From positions 296,867 through 360,866 of the forward strand of contig QAOA01004621.1 of assembly GCA_003255065.1 (NCBI GenBank): 64,000 bases of DNA. The letters are read 5' to 3'. Made by a program: the position numbers and the translations under genes. Shown one piece after another: positions 11,963 to 24,205 of this stretch; the stretch's first letter is position 1, and each line of letters begins with the position of its first letter. This DNA is from Cercis canadensis. Its lineage: Eukaryota > Streptophyta > Magnoliopsida > Fabales > Fabaceae. Below the pieces are notes generated by a model, which was not told the DNA's origin, did not search any database, and saw nothing but the letters and a program-made list of their open reading frames with translations.

Positions 11963-13445
11963 CCTACTGGCTGCAGAGGGGTGATGTCAAACTCCCATAT
12001 GATTAGAGACCATTTATTAATACGTCCGGAAAGGAATGGGTGCTTCAGAAGGAACTTCAGTAGGTCAGATCTGGTCATCAAATGCACTTTGTGGCCAAGG
12101 AAGTAATGTTTAAACTTCTGTGTTGCATAGACCAGAGCTAGACAGTGCTTATCTTGCCTTGTGTACCTAACTTCTGGACTTTTGGTGAGGTGACTGAGGT
12201 AGTAGATAGGATGCTCTGCCTCAGCGGCTTCTTGTGCTAGTAACTCTCATTTAAAAATATCAATGAAGGTCAGGTAGATAATCATTGGTTTCCTTGGAAT
12301 AGATAGGGACATGGTCTGAGCTTAGGTCAGTACTGCCTTGATTTTTTATAGAGTAGTTTACTGCTCTTCTTCCCATTTGAAGGGTGTCTTCTTCACCAGA
12401 TGCGTGAACAAGTACAAAAGTTCAAATAGGGCTGGGATGAATCTTTTTATGTATCCTAACTTCCCCATGAGACTTTGACCTTCTTTGGTGCTAGTTGGTG
12501 CTTTCATTTCTTAAATGGCCTTTACTTCGTTAGCCTTAGTTATGATTCCTCCCTTGTGTACCTTGAAGCCCATGAACTTTCTACAAGGTACTCCAAAGGC
12601 ACACTTCAAGGGATTCATCTTTAGATGGTACTTTCTGCTTCTTTCAAACACACACTGAATGTTCCTCCCATTTTTTTGGATTTTATCACAAGGTCATCCA
12701 CGTAGTCTTCAACAAAATCATGTAACATATAATGAAATATTACTGTCATAGCACATTGGTAGGTAGCTCCAGCATTTTTTATCCCAAAAGACATGATAGT
12801 ATAGTGAAAGTTTCCAAAGGGAGTTCTAAAGGTTGTCTTTTCTGCATCTGTTGTATTCATTTTTATTTGGTTATACCCACTGAAGCCATCTATGAAAGAG
12901 AAGCGTTCACGGGAGGATGTGGAATCAACCAAAGCATCTATATTTGGGAGAGGAAAGTCATCTTTAGGGCATGCTCGATTCAGGTCTCAAAAGTCTATAC
13001 AGCACATGATTTGCCCATTTTTCTTCTTTAGCGGCACTATATTTGCTAGCCAAGTAGGGTGTTGTACTGGTTTAATGAACTCAGCTCTAAGGAGCTTAGT
13101 TGCTTCGACTTTGATTTGCAACCCTACCTGCTTCACTGGTATAGCCCTAGGATTTATAGCTAGGTTTTGACTGATTAACATAGCATCTAGACAAGGCATT
13201 TCCTCATATTCCCAAGCAAACACATCTTTGAATTTCTTTAGTAAGTTGATTAATGCTTTCTTTTCTTCTACACCTAAAGTACTATTTACAAAAATTGGCT
13301 TGGGTTTTTCTGCTCCAAGTTCCAAAAATACTTGTTCCAGCTCTTCCTCCTGTTGCTTAGGTATGTCCTGCATTTCTGGAGGAGCTTCTCTGACCTTAGA
13401 TTCATCAAATATCTCTGCTTCCTCTTTAGCTTCTCGAGCTTTCAT
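11963..13445 (-). pseudogene. Tat1 pol: reverse transcriptase and RNase H
   Basis: Read leftwards, 13445-12987 carries the RT N-terminus with its acidic leader (FVNSTLGVEEKKALINLL, FAWEYEEMPCLD, EFIKPVQHPTWLANIV). Then 12932-12621 has RFSFIDGFSGYNQIKM (first Asp), TPFGNFHYTIMSFGIKNAGA and EDYVDDLV (catalytic pair intact). RNase H follows to 11963 in broken frames. Tat2 lacks the RT N-terminus, so this is the only copy of it here. Element A was inserted at its downstream end. Stops and frameshifts leave it non-functional. Confidence 0.85.
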
Positions 13446-14201
13446 GGTTGGGAATCCAGTGGCAGAATCTGATGGTCCTACCTCTAGACCCGCGAGTTCC
13501 TATAAGATTTTCTATTGCACTTCCCCGTTGGGGAGTATAACTCTTTCAATGGCTCTTTTGCCTTTGTTTACTATAGGGGTTTTTCCTTTTTCTTCTAGTT
13601 CCTTTCACTTTTTTACAGTGTCACCAGCTACCTTTACTGGTACCTCTTCTGCTTTTCTTTTAGGCTCCCTAAGCAATGCTAGTTCATTTTCCTTTGTCTA
13701 TGCTTCCAGGGCCAATGACTCTTTCCTTCCCCGCTACTTTTTCACTTGATGGTATCAACACTCCTTTAGGTGGTTGGACCTTGCTAGCACCTATTTCAAC
13801 TAATTCATCAAAGTACGTAGCCTCTAGCATGTATGCATCTGTTTCATCAATGGCGACTTAGTAGCTGTGATTAAGATGTCTTTCCCTTTGAAGTTAGACC
13901 TCACACATTGGTGTAAGGTAAATGGTACATAGCTATGGGAGTGCAGCCACAACCATCCCAGCAAGATATGATAGCTAAGGTTATCTTTTATCACTTGGAA
14001 TCTGTTGGATGTTTTGATGAGGCCAACTTTGAGGGTTACTACCACACTTCCTAGGGCCTTAATAGGAATCCCTTGGAAGGTATTTAGAAGGGTGCCAGAT
14101 GGCTGGAACTTCTCTTTGGCGAGGCCCAGAGAGGTGAACATTGAATAAGGTAGCACATTTACTCCAGAGCCACTGTCTACTAGAGCTCTCCTTACCTTGT
14201 G
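13446..14201 (-). pseudogene. Tat1 protease C-terminal part and linker to RT
   Basis: On the minus strand, 14190-13824 shows RALVDSGS (catalytic Asp, about 14180), NVLPYSMF, then YHILLGWLWLHSHSYVP, matching Tat2 26071-26465. The linker to RT is a K/E/P-rich segment. The solo LTR at 14207 lies about eight codons upstream of the DSG motif, separating the active site from gag. Confidence 0.8.
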
Positions 14202-14206
14202 TCCTC

Positions 14207-15467
14207 TGATAAGACTATTTTTATATTATTTGTTTCCCTTATGTTTAGTCTTTAGTGTGTATTTCTGCTGATTTCCATAGCTTGTAAGCATATTTTGTAG
14301 ATTTGGACTTGTTGGTGCTTATGAGATTTTATTTGCATATTGGTGGTTTATGGCATTGTTTATGTTTTTTGCTATACCTTGAGCTACAGTTGTCCGATTG
14401 ATGTGATTCTAGTTTTGTAGGAAAGCTGACAGAACATTCTACACTTTCTATGGAGCTCAGAAGCTGATTCTCGCGTCTGGGTAATTGAATTTTACATGGA
14501 AGCAGTCCAAAATTTCTGCATCCACCCAACATTGACTTATTCCATCTATTGGGCCTGCTTATTGAACCAGCACCTGCTTATTGGATCAACACTTACTTAT
14601 TGGGCCAGCACACATGTTATTTGGGCTTGATCACGTTTTTACCATTAAGGGTTTAGGAAATTAGTTTTATTTTGTAATTAGGAAACCTAGAGGAGATAGC
14701 TAATATTTATTCTTCAGTTGTTGAGAAAATTAGGGATCTTCTGCCTCATGTTGCTATATTTCGAGTTTAGACTTATACCTTTGCTTTAAGCCTTCCATGG
14801 AGGGTTAAGTTCTTCTGTAATCGATTCAAGAGGAGCCAAACATATTAATCCAGAGTTCTTATGCTTCATAATCCGGGTTTGATTTAATGCAATCGGATTA
14901 TCTTCTTCTTATCTTCATGTGATTGAATGGTATTTTAATTGCATATTTGATATGATTCTAGTCAGTTGATTGGATTCATCACAGTAATCAAATTGCTAAT
15001 CATATTTTAAAGGTCTTTACTATATGATTAACTTGGGAAATTCAGTTCTTAAATTAATATGGACTTAGTGATATAGAGCAGTTGCCTAGAGTGCTAATTC
15101 TTAAATCAATTGAATCCTGAATGGTATTCAGTAGGAATTCTAAGTGTTACTGTTAGGAATTCCAAGTAACATTTAACTAAGGGATTAAATCAAATTTAGA
15201 TTATCTTTAGTGAATAAGGATGGATTAATTAGGTTTGGTTGTCTGCTTGAGTTGATTACATTCTCTTACCTTGATCAATTTTTTGTTCTACCGCATTCTG
15301 ATTTCCTTGCCTATTGCACTAAACACAAACCCCCTATTCTGTTCACATTTAAAGTCCTAATAGATTACTTGTTCTGGTGAATCATTGGGAGACAACACTG
15401 GTTGCATCCTATACTACAAACATGTTGCAATTGGTCTTTATAATTTTGTACGGCTCAGCACCTGTCA
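14207..15467 (+). mobile_element. Solo LTR 1 in Tat1
   Basis: It starts TGATAAGAC, ends GCACCTGTCA, and is flanked by TCCTC at 14202-14206 and 15468-15472. It is the same family as 37071-38381. No internal region is present, so it is what unequal recombination between two LTRs leaves. It resembles Athila LTRs in style (cytosine-rich middle, Asp-type family members nearby), but the lineage is not proven. The host Tat1 sequence resumes on both sides. Confidence 0.9.
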
Positions 15468-15472
15468 TCCTC

Positions 15473-17327
15473 CTATGACAGCTTCCACATAAATAGGCCT
15501 GTTGTTGTGGGGATCCTCCCAAACACAATCAAATTCCTTGAACACTATGGCATATCCATATGCCCTTGAAAGTTTTTTGATAGGAGTGTCTACAGCATAG
15601 TAGTATGCTTCCTTATTTTTCATGATTTAGGCCATTGCCACAACAACCTCTTCTATTCCCTGGTCATCCAACCTCATTTTCTAGAATAGGGTTTTGAAAT
15701 TCTTTGCCTTTGCCAGGCTTTTGCCAATGATGGTAGCTTGGGATAGTTCTAGTTGGTCATCTAGATTAATTTCTAAATCTACCTCTTCAATGATAGGCTC
15801 ATCGGTAAAGGTGGTATGAACATCATGTTACGGCAATGGTTCCTTGTGTACATTATTATTTTCAGGGAGAATAATTTCTCTGCTTTTTAATTTTTCATGA
15901 AATAGTTCTCTGAGATGGAAGCAATCTTTGGTGGAGTGGTTTTTTAAGAAATGTAACTTACAGAAATTGGGTTTCCTAATGTCAGCCGCTGAAAACTTCT
16001 ATGACCTCTTTCTCTATTGGAGCACCCCTTCTCTCAACCATTCTTCCATCAGTTGGTAGATCTTGTCCATAGCACAGGGGAAAGGAGGGGGTTCAGCTCC
16101 TCTCCAATTTCTAGGCTAGGTAGGTCTGTTCTCATAGTTTCCTAAAGGTGCCACTGCATTGTACTTCTTCTTACTTGCTTTTTCTTCTATAGTTGAGATG
16201 TCGAAGAAAGCTTCTTCTTTAGGACGCTTTCTTCATTGTAATCTCATAGCATCAACCATGTCTGCTGCTCTAGCTATTAACTAAGAAAAGGGCTTGATTC
16301 CAGTTAGATGTAATTGGGAATCGTCCTCTATGCTTTTAACACAACCATAAACTAGATCAACCTCCGACAGTGTCTCTTTGCATTGAAGTGCTTTATTTCT
16401 GTAGCGTTTTATGAAAGCTACAAGATTCTCACTACTTCTTTGCTTAACTATTCCCAAGTCCATGATGTGGATTAACTATCTTCCTCTAGAAATTTGTTAT
16501 AGAACTCTGTAACCATCTAGGCCTAGCTATGAAAGGAATTTTCTTTTAACTTAGAGTACCATGTAAAAGCACACCTAAGAAGGGATTTTAAGAACTCCTT
16601 CAGGCACAAGTCAGTATTACTCATATGGACTCCCATGTCTTCCAAGTAGGTCAAGATGTGTTCTCTAGCACTCTCAGTCCCATCATACTTCCTTAGCTGG
16701 GGTACTTGATAATGCGGTGGATATGGCATGACAACTATGCTCAAGAAGAAAAGAGGTTGGAACTCCATTACAGCTGCATATTGGTCCTTCTGCGTCTTTA
16801 GAATCCTTCTCAACTCATTCCTTGTCACATGAACCTCTCCAAGGTCTGTTGGGCCTTTTAGAGTGGCTAGAGGAGTCCTGATAGCTTCCTCCGCAATAGT
16901 TTCCCCTTCCTCTCTTTTATCACTTTCGCTTCTTCTTTCAACAAGGCCATCTCTTCACTTTTCTTTTAGGTGTGCAATGGAGTTGAGCTCCTCCCTCATT
17001 TGGGTTACGATTTCAAGGAGTATATAGAGAATGGCCGTTAGGACAATGTTGTCTTCTTCAACGGCGTTGGTTCTAGCAGCCCCATCTCCTATTAGGAAAT
17101 CTCTGAAATGCACTGCATCTTCTCTAACATTCTCTTCTTCTTGGTAACCATTTATTTTTGCATTATGGTCCCTTATTTTATTTAGCTGGCAAGGTCATGC
17201 TCTAGCACCATTTGGGCAAGCATTTCCTCCTTCTTGAGCAAGACCACCATTACTTTGCTCTCCCTCATTTTCAAGGAAGTCATCAAGGTTAAAAGAGAGG
17301 CGTATGCTCACCAGTACTGCATACACC
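15473..17327 (-). pseudogene. Tat1 gag and protease N-terminus
   Basis: Read from 17327 leftwards: an acidic N-terminal stretch, then the gag core at 16828-16281 (PPHYQVPQLRKYDGTESARE, FTWYSKLKENSF, DLGIVKQRSSENLVAFIKRY), then a zinc-knuckle-like segment and the start of protease up to 15473. Co-linear with Tat2 24206-26080, so homology is secure. Several frameshifts and stops are present (for example between 16523 and 16463). It would have formed the capsid of the element. Confidence 0.82.
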
Positions 17328-17344
17328 TCCCCAGTAGAGTTGCC
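17328..17344 (-). promoter_or_regulatory. Primer-binding site of Tat1
   Basis: On the minus strand GGCAACTCTACTGGGGA follows the LTR after five bases. It looks like the tRNA-Arg-type PBS used by Ogre/Tat elements with two G-to-A changes. The tRNA assignment is from memory. Confidence 0.6.
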
Positions 17345-17349
17345 TTTAA

Positions 17350-18862
17350 TGTTTTGTCAATTTTTAGTTCGTTAGTACCCTAACAGAGATGTAAATACAT
17401 TTAAATAAAAGTTCTTATGGAACCAGCTTTGGTGGGTTTAGTTGTTGAACAATTGAGGCACTTAAGCACTTTTGTGAGACAGCAATTGAGGGCAATGGGC
17501 TCAAATCCAAGGGAGTTAGGTCTTGCGGCCCAAGAACTCCGATTATGGTTAAGTCTAACCCGGGTATAGATTCTTTCAGCACTTTGACACTTGGTCCAGC
17601 AGTTATGGAGACTCTAGGCTGGGCAGGTAGTATTTATAGGGTGTTTCATGGTGGTCTAGGATGCTCTGGGAGGCATTAATGGTGGAATCTTAAGGTTTTT
17701 AAATGATAATGATTGTTATGGAGATGGTCTCTTCAAGAGGGAAGAAGAATATTACTAGTGTGGCTGTAGTAGTAGATGGATATTTAAGATGGTGTTCTTT
17801 CTTGGGAAAGACATTTCATGATTGAAGGTTGGTAAAGTTAAACAACATTCAATGAAGTGTTCTTCAATGGAGTCTTCAAAATGGCAGAGTTTCAACAAGG
17901 TTTTCAGCTTCTGATGGAGCTTGGCCTCAATGTTTGACAAAGGGTTCTATTTATAATTGGAGGGGAAGCCTCTGGTTTAACTTAAGCTAGAGAGGTTACT
18001 TACAACAGTGGCTTTGCATTAAATGATTGGAAGGGTTTCCTTCAAACGAGGTATTTTTTAGGGATTTTGACAATAGTTTAATGCTGTGGCAAGGTTCTCA
18101 GGTGAATAATGCCAAAAAGCATTAAATGCTCTAATAGGAAAGTTAAGCAATGGGCATAGGTTAATGGTAGGGCTACAGCTTAGAGTGGATTGATGGTCAG
18201 TCATAGGTTCAGAAGGTTAGGAATTGTGCTGATGTACTAGGTTTATTGAGGAAACAATGGAAAACTTGGAGAAAATGCATAGGTGCTAAAAACTTCTATA
18301 TTGGGGAATTATAGCCTTACCTAGGGTGGTTGTGTCAGAATAATTGACTGTCTTGCTAAAAGGGAGAAAGGAAATGGTTTATCCTTAGGATAATGGAGGG
18401 GTGCCTTAGTGCCAAAATCATATACATGCAAAGGTTCCATGCCTCACACAAAGGTACTTAAGGGGCCTTAGGAAGGTATGAAATACCTTATCTTATTGAG
18501 CTTTACCTTAGCCTAACTCCAACCAAACCACTTACCATTGCTAAGTTCCCTGGTATTTATGTGGCCTCTTATGATGGGCCATAGTCGCAGTACGAGCGAG
18601 GCTCTTTGGGCCTCAAGGCATAACCAAAGGATGTCCTAGCCTTAGTCATGATAAGGAAGCTACCTCCATGGAGTAAAGATTGTAGTTGGAGGAGCAAGGT
18701 ATCAGCTTTCTCTACCTGGGGATGCTCTCAAGGGCGTTACTAAGTACCTAGGCACTTCGTTTAGCTCAAGAAGCACTTGGTGAGGGCAATCTTAGGAGCA
18801 GCAACAGCAAAGTGGCTTCTCTTAAAGGGTGGTGCCACTGGGTCAGTTGCCAATTGTAGGTA
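17350..18862 (-). repeat. 5' LTR of Tat1, truncated
   Basis: It aligns on the minus strand with Tat2 LTRs 22502-24189 and 42810-44388. Its inner end is TGTTTTGTC (complement of the LTR terminus ...GACAAAACA). The first about 150 bp of the LTR is not recognisable beyond 18862. Confidence 0.85.
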
Positions 18863-19483
18863 AATTATATTTTGACAATTTCCTACATGATTTTTATTTC
18901 TTAAATTAAATGCTTTATTAGTCAATGTTCTTTTCTACTTAAAAATACTATAGCTTTTTGGTTTGCTTATGTTAATGCTTGATTAGAGTAAATTTTGGAG
19001 TGTTGTTTTAAAGTTTGTCCATTCTATTGATTCTCAGTTTATTTAAGAAAACTTGCGACTATGCCTGACCTTAATTTCTTCTTAATTTGGCTAGTATTGC
19101 GGTTTTTCCAACATGAATTTAGTACTCTAAGGCATGTGCTGAATGTTAAATTCATGCTTCAAATGATTGGTAATAGTTTCTAGAATCAATTATATGATTT
19201 CAAGTGGGTTAGAGGGAGGTTACTGATGGCTTTGATAGTGGCAGGTCAACATCAATTTTTGATGTTCAATTTTTAAACTTTTTGTTTACTTCCAGTAACA
19301 CGATATAATGAAATATTTAGTCTATGTTTGGTATATTAGTCCATAGCTCTATTATCTAAATAGTTTGCAATTCCCACTTTTTGACCTTTTGGTTTGGTTT
19401 GAAAATTTGTATGCTTTATGCTTTATCATTGACCTTATTTAGCTGTTTTTCCACAAAGGTGATTTATTTTTGGAGTGCAGAGA

Positions 19484-19904
19484 TGGATATTAACCTGGAT
19501 AATTTGAGGAGAAAATTTCAAGGGAAGGAAAAGACAATCATCCACATATTACATATTGATATGGGTTTTATGATGTTCTGTGGTTAATCAAAAGGAAAAT
19601 TTCTAGCTATTCTTACTCAGAATTATGTCAATGTTTAATTCTTCTCTAATGTAAGGGTTACAATCAATTTTTTGAAAATTTCAAAATGATGTGCTTTTTA
19701 TTATCTAAATGCCTTAAATTATAGTATTCTTTATTAAGGGAAAACTGATTTGTCTTGCTAATTTCACTTTTTATATGATTTTTGTTTTTTTACAGGTTGG
19801 GCAACACTGGTTTGAGTCAAATGAAGGGAGATTTAATCATGATTGTCATACTGGAAATGGTCAATTTTCAAGCCATATGCATGTTGACGAAGCTTTTTAT
19901 TGAG
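19484..19904 (+). pseudogene. Possible orphan exons of an unidentified gene
   Basis: Two coding-looking segments. The first, 19484-19586, reads MDINLDNLRRKFQGKEKT and on to a TAA. The second begins right after a good acceptor (T-rich tract then CAG, ending 19796) and reads VGQHWFESNEGRFNHDCH, then GQFSSHMHVDEAFY and a stop. The composition of the second is protein-like (mixed charged and aromatic residues, no low complexity). I do not recognise the family. A simple join of the two segments does not keep frame, so this may be a relic or captured fragment. Confidence 0.3.
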
Positions 19905-21141
19905 TAATTGTGTTGGCACAAGGTTTTATGGATGGCCGTTATATTTTTGTGCATTATGCCTAAAATTTTGTACAAAATTTTATTGTGATGTTATTTTAGA
20001 GATTTTTGGAGGCCACTTCCCTAGAGAAAGTCAACTTTTGAAATTTAATAGATATTATTGCCTGTAATTATATTACGCTTGCTGCATAATTTAATTGGTA
20101 TAACTATATTTTTAATACATGGTTTCGTTTCAATATTAAACCCCTATGAAGCAGGAAATATTGCTAATTAGTTTAGATAATAAGCTATGTTATTATCTGA
20201 AGAGACATGTTATTGTGCATTGTTATCTACTTAAGTAGTTTGAATTTGATTTAATTGTTATTGATCATTTGATTAATTGCCTGGGATTTATTTTTGGGAA
20301 TAATTTACAATAATCAAGTTATGTACGTTTTATTTCTTATCAAGTTATTGAATCATATATCATGTAAGAGTCAACTTTTAAAGCAATATCTAAAGAAAAT
20401 AAAGTGGTCATAATTGACTTTGTGGAACATATTTTCATAAAAGTAAATGGCCCCATTTCAAGATGCCCATTCTAGGAATAACATCATCTTGAAATGGCGC
20501 CATATAAGCAAAATTAGTTGCACAATTAAAATCTTGCCTCCATATTGGTAACCTTATAATAAACTAAGCGGAAACAATTTAAATTTATTATAATTAAAGA
20601 TAAATAAATAAATAATTGTTATTTTACTAGGTGGTAGATTTTGAAGAGAATTTTGGCTATAAAATTATGACAAAACATTCAACTTTTTCGTAAGAATTAA
20701 GAAGTGATTAAACCTTTAATGGTCCAAGTGGTCCATTATCAAGATACTTTGGTTAGAAATATAAAATTTAACCACCAAGCGCACAATTGAGAAAGAGGCT
20801 ATTTCTAATTTTCTATATTAACACCCATGAAGTATGGTCCTTCAATGAGTTAGTGTGAATAGTTAATTAGAAACAGACTTACTTAATTTGAATTACCCCA
20901 CTTTCTTAATTTCCAGTCTATGATCTGTAACATCTTTAATTAATTGATCTATGTTTTGTGCATATGAAAATGGGTTCTTGTGCTTAAACCACCTATAAAA
21001 TGTGTTCTATTGTGAAAACATTATACACCATCTGTGGGGAGTTGATAATGAGTTGTGGTAACTGGGTATTACGTTCTTTGTTGCCCAAGAGTGGAAAAAT
21101 TATTTTTTTACATTTCATTTCATGTTATCAGAGGATTATTT

Positions 21142-21669
21142 TAGGAATTTTATCTTACTATTAGCATGTTATTCTCAATAATACATTTATCTGCAACTTT
21201 AATCTTTAGCAATATCCAAATTACAAAAAAACTCATGAATTTTAACCAGATGAAGGTCCTTCAAAAAATTGGAATACAAATTTTTTGGGAAATATCCTCT
21301 CCTTCAGAAATTGAAAAGAGTAATTAAAACCTCATCATTCTCCAAAATTGTTGATTAAGTTTCCTTCATCTTATCTTAATATTTTAGTCTTCATTTATTT
21401 TCCAANTAGGAATTTTATGTTACTATTAGCATGTTATTCTCAATAATACATTTATCTGCAACTTTAATCTTTAGCAATATCCAAATTACAAAAAACTCAT
21501 GAATTTTAACCAGATGAAGGTCCTTCAAAAAATTGGAGTACAATTTTTTTGGGAAATATCCTCTCCTTCAGAAATTGAAAAGAGTAATTAAAACCTCATC
21601 ATTCTCCAAAATTGTTGATTAAGTTTCCTTCATCTTATCTTAATATTTTAGTCTTCATTTATTTTCCAA
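21142..21669 (+). repeat. 264-bp direct duplication around a single N
   Basis: Bases 21142-21405 recur at 21407-21669 with only a few differences (one early substitution and homopolymer lengths). One N at 21406 stands between them. As at 5630, this suggests an unmerged assembly overlap. Confidence 0.8.
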
Positions 21670-21814
21670 ATTCTGAAGAACCAAACAAAAACATAGATAT
21701 TTTCATTTCAATAAATTCCTTTGACTTATGCAAAGTTCTGAAAATTTCCATGATGTCTTTGTCAACATCTTTAACAGTACTAATATATGTCTAATTTTTT
21801 TTCATGTCAAGTGC

Positions 21815-21841
21815 AAAAAAAAAAAAAAAAAAAANAAAAAA
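21815..21841 (+). repeat. Poly-A run containing an N
   Basis: About 26 A residues with one N at 21835. A low-quality homopolymer; it could also be the tail of an old retroposed sequence, but nothing upstream supports that. Confidence 0.7.
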
Positions 21842-22062
21842 CAAACCATTAAAGAGTGTGACTAGATCATTTGCAAGAATTTGTGTGCTTGGAAGGATTA
21901 ATTTTTTGTTCAATTGTCATGTGCCTTTAATTTGTTTCTTTGTTTATTATCTATAAAGAATATTTTATGATATTATTTTGAATTTTTTTTAATGGTACAA
22001 TCAAAACTCAATTTTAAATATCTAAAAATTATTGATATTATCTATTTATTTGAAGTAAGATG

Positions 22063-22096
22063 CTCGTCCTCATACTTAGCGCGGGAAATTATCTAG
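22063..22096 (+). mobile_element. Weak Helitron-type 3' terminus
   Basis: CTCGT and GCGGG can pair as a short stem (two G-T pairs). They are followed seven bases later by CTAG and T, the usual Helitron end. The stem is poor and I cannot place a 5' end. Confidence 0.3.
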
Positions 22097-22501
22097 TAAA
22101 TATTATAAAGTAAAAAGCATGGTTGAAAAGTTTTGCCATTTGTCTCATTCAAAGACTATCTAAAATTTAATTTATTTTAATATTTAATAAAAAAAATTTC
22201 TTTTAGTAATTTTTCATCTTAAATTGTTTTAATATTTAGCATTTCTTATGTGCCAACATTAAGTATTTTTTTAAAATATAAAACAAACCATTAGCATTAA
22301 ACTTTTCTTCTCTTAAAGCCTCGATATTCTCTTTTTTCATATCAATTCTAAATTTCTTCAAAACAATATAGCCTCTCAAGAAGGTGACTACTCATTTTCC
22401 AATGTAATCACACGTAAATCAAAGTACTCATTTTCTCCATTATTATCCATCTCATACTTCCCCTATGCACTTAATCTTTACCCACATTTTATGTTGCCAT
22501 G

Positions 22502-24189
22502 TGTAAATACTGGATTCTATCTATGTGAATAACAATAATGTCCAATAAAATAAGATGGACCCAAAAGAGTTCACCTATGGCCCAATATGCTAAAAGCCCC
22601 TAAAGGGATTGCTGTTGTGGGTCCAGCCAAAGATTGTTCCAACGACAGCTGCCAATTGACCTAGCAACACCACCTTTCAAGATAAGTCACTTTGCTGCCG
22701 CGACTCCTAAGATTACCCTGCCAAGTGCTTCCTAAGATAATGCCTGGATACTTAGTAACACCCTTGAGAGCATCCCCAAGTAGAGAAGGCTAAAGTCTTG
22801 CTTCTCCAACTACAGTCTTTACTCCTTGGAGGTAGCTTCCCTATCATGACTAAGGCTAGTACACCCCTTGGTCATGCCTTGAGGCCCAAAAATCTCACCC
22901 CTATTTGATCCTCGCTCGTGCTGCAGCTCTGGCCCATCATAAGAGGCCACAGAAGTACCAAGCAACCCAATAATGGTAAGTGGTTTAGTTGGGTTTGGGC
23001 TGAGGTAAGGCCTAATAAGAAAAGGTCTTTTATACCTTCCCAAGGTACCTTAAGCATCTTTGTGTGAGGCATGGAACCTCTGCATGTATATGATTTTGGC
23101 ACTAAGGCACCCCTCTTTTATCCTAAGGATAAACCATTTCCCTTCTCCTCTTCAATAAGATAGTCAATTCTTCTGACACAGCCATCCTAGCCAAAGCTAC
23201 AGTTTCCTAATTTAGAAATTCTTAGCATCCATGTGTTTCCCCAGGTCCTTCATTGTTTCCCCAACAAAACCTAGTACATTAGCACAATTCCTAACCTTCT
23301 AAACCTAGGACTAACCATCCGGTCACTCTAAGATGTAGCCCTACCATTGACCTATGCCTATTGAATAATTTCCATACCAGAGCATTTAATGCTTTTTGGC
23401 ATTATTCGCCTAAGCACCTCATCAGAACATTAAACTATCATCAAAACCCCCTTAGAAATACCTCGTATGACTGAAAACCCTTCCAATCATTTAATGCAGA
23501 GCCACTCCTGTAAGTAACCTCTGTGGCTTACGTTAAACTAGGAGCTTCCCCTCCAGCTATAAATAGGACCCTTTTGTTGAACATTGGAACCAAGCTCCAT
23601 CAGAAGCTGAAAATCATCTAGAAATTATGCCATTTTCAAGACTCTATTAAAGAACACTAAATTGAATGTTCTTCAACTCCACCAATCTTCAACCATAAAA
23701 TACATTTCCCAAGGAAAAACACCTTAAATGTTTATCTGCTACCACAACCATACAAGTGACATTATTCTGCTATCTTAAAGAGATAATCTATATAGCTCCA
23801 TGAATCATCACCATTTAAAAACCTCAAGATTCCACCATTAATGCCTCCAAGAGCATCTTAGTCCACCATTAATGCCTCCCAGAACATCTCAAACCATCAT
23901 GGAACACTTCATAAATACCATCTGCCTAGCCTAGAGTATCCAGAGCTGTTGGACCAAGTGCTAAAAGAATCTATACCTAGGTTAGACTCAACCACAACCG
24001 GAGTCCTTGGCCCACAAGACCCAACTCTCCTTGCTTGGAGCCTATTGCCCTAAAGAATTTTCCCACAGAAGTGCTTAAGGTGCCTCAGCTATTCACCAAC
24101 TAAGTCCACCAGAACTAGTTCCATAAGAACTTTATTTAACTGTATTTACATCTCCCTAAGTGATTTACGAACCAAAAACCGACAAAATA
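22502..24189 (+). repeat. 5' LTR of Tat2
   Basis: It begins TGTAAATACTGG after the CCATG duplication and ends CCGACAAAATA, where the 3' copy ends ...CA. It is a direct repeat of 42810-44388; the length difference (1688 vs 1579) comes from indels. Confidence 0.93.
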
Positions 24190-24205
24190 TTAAAGGTTAG
24201 GGAGG
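24190..24205 (+). promoter_or_regulatory. Damaged primer-binding site of Tat2
   Basis: Directly after the LTR, Tat2 reads TTAAAGGTTAGGGAGG. Tat1 has about eight further bases in the middle (the ACTCTACTG part of the PBS). The deletion removes the priming core. Confidence 0.55.

Larger units (their letters stand above)
1..18862 (-). mobile_element. Tat-lineage Ty3/gypsy element Tat1, nested and truncated
   Basis: This is a minus-strand LTR retrotransposon. From its own 5' end (right) it reads LTR, PBS, gag, protease, RT, RNase H, archaeal-type RNase H and the start of integrase, then leaves the window at base 1. A second RNase H between the usual one and integrase is the hallmark of the Tat lineage. 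It is interrupted by element A (1023-11962) and a solo LTR (14207-15467). Removing each with one TSD copy rejoins its reading direction, as comparison with Tat2 at 33840-33910 and 26040-26100 shows. The outer about 150 bp of its LTR is missing or unrecognisable at 18862. It carries many stops and is dead. Confidence 0.88.
18863..22496. other. AT-rich spacer between Tat1 and Tat2
   Basis: This holds no long ORF. It contains two exon-like segments (19484-19904), a duplicated 264-bp block at an N, a poly-A run and a Helitron-type terminus. Otherwise I see only AT-rich unique sequence. Confidence 0.6.
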
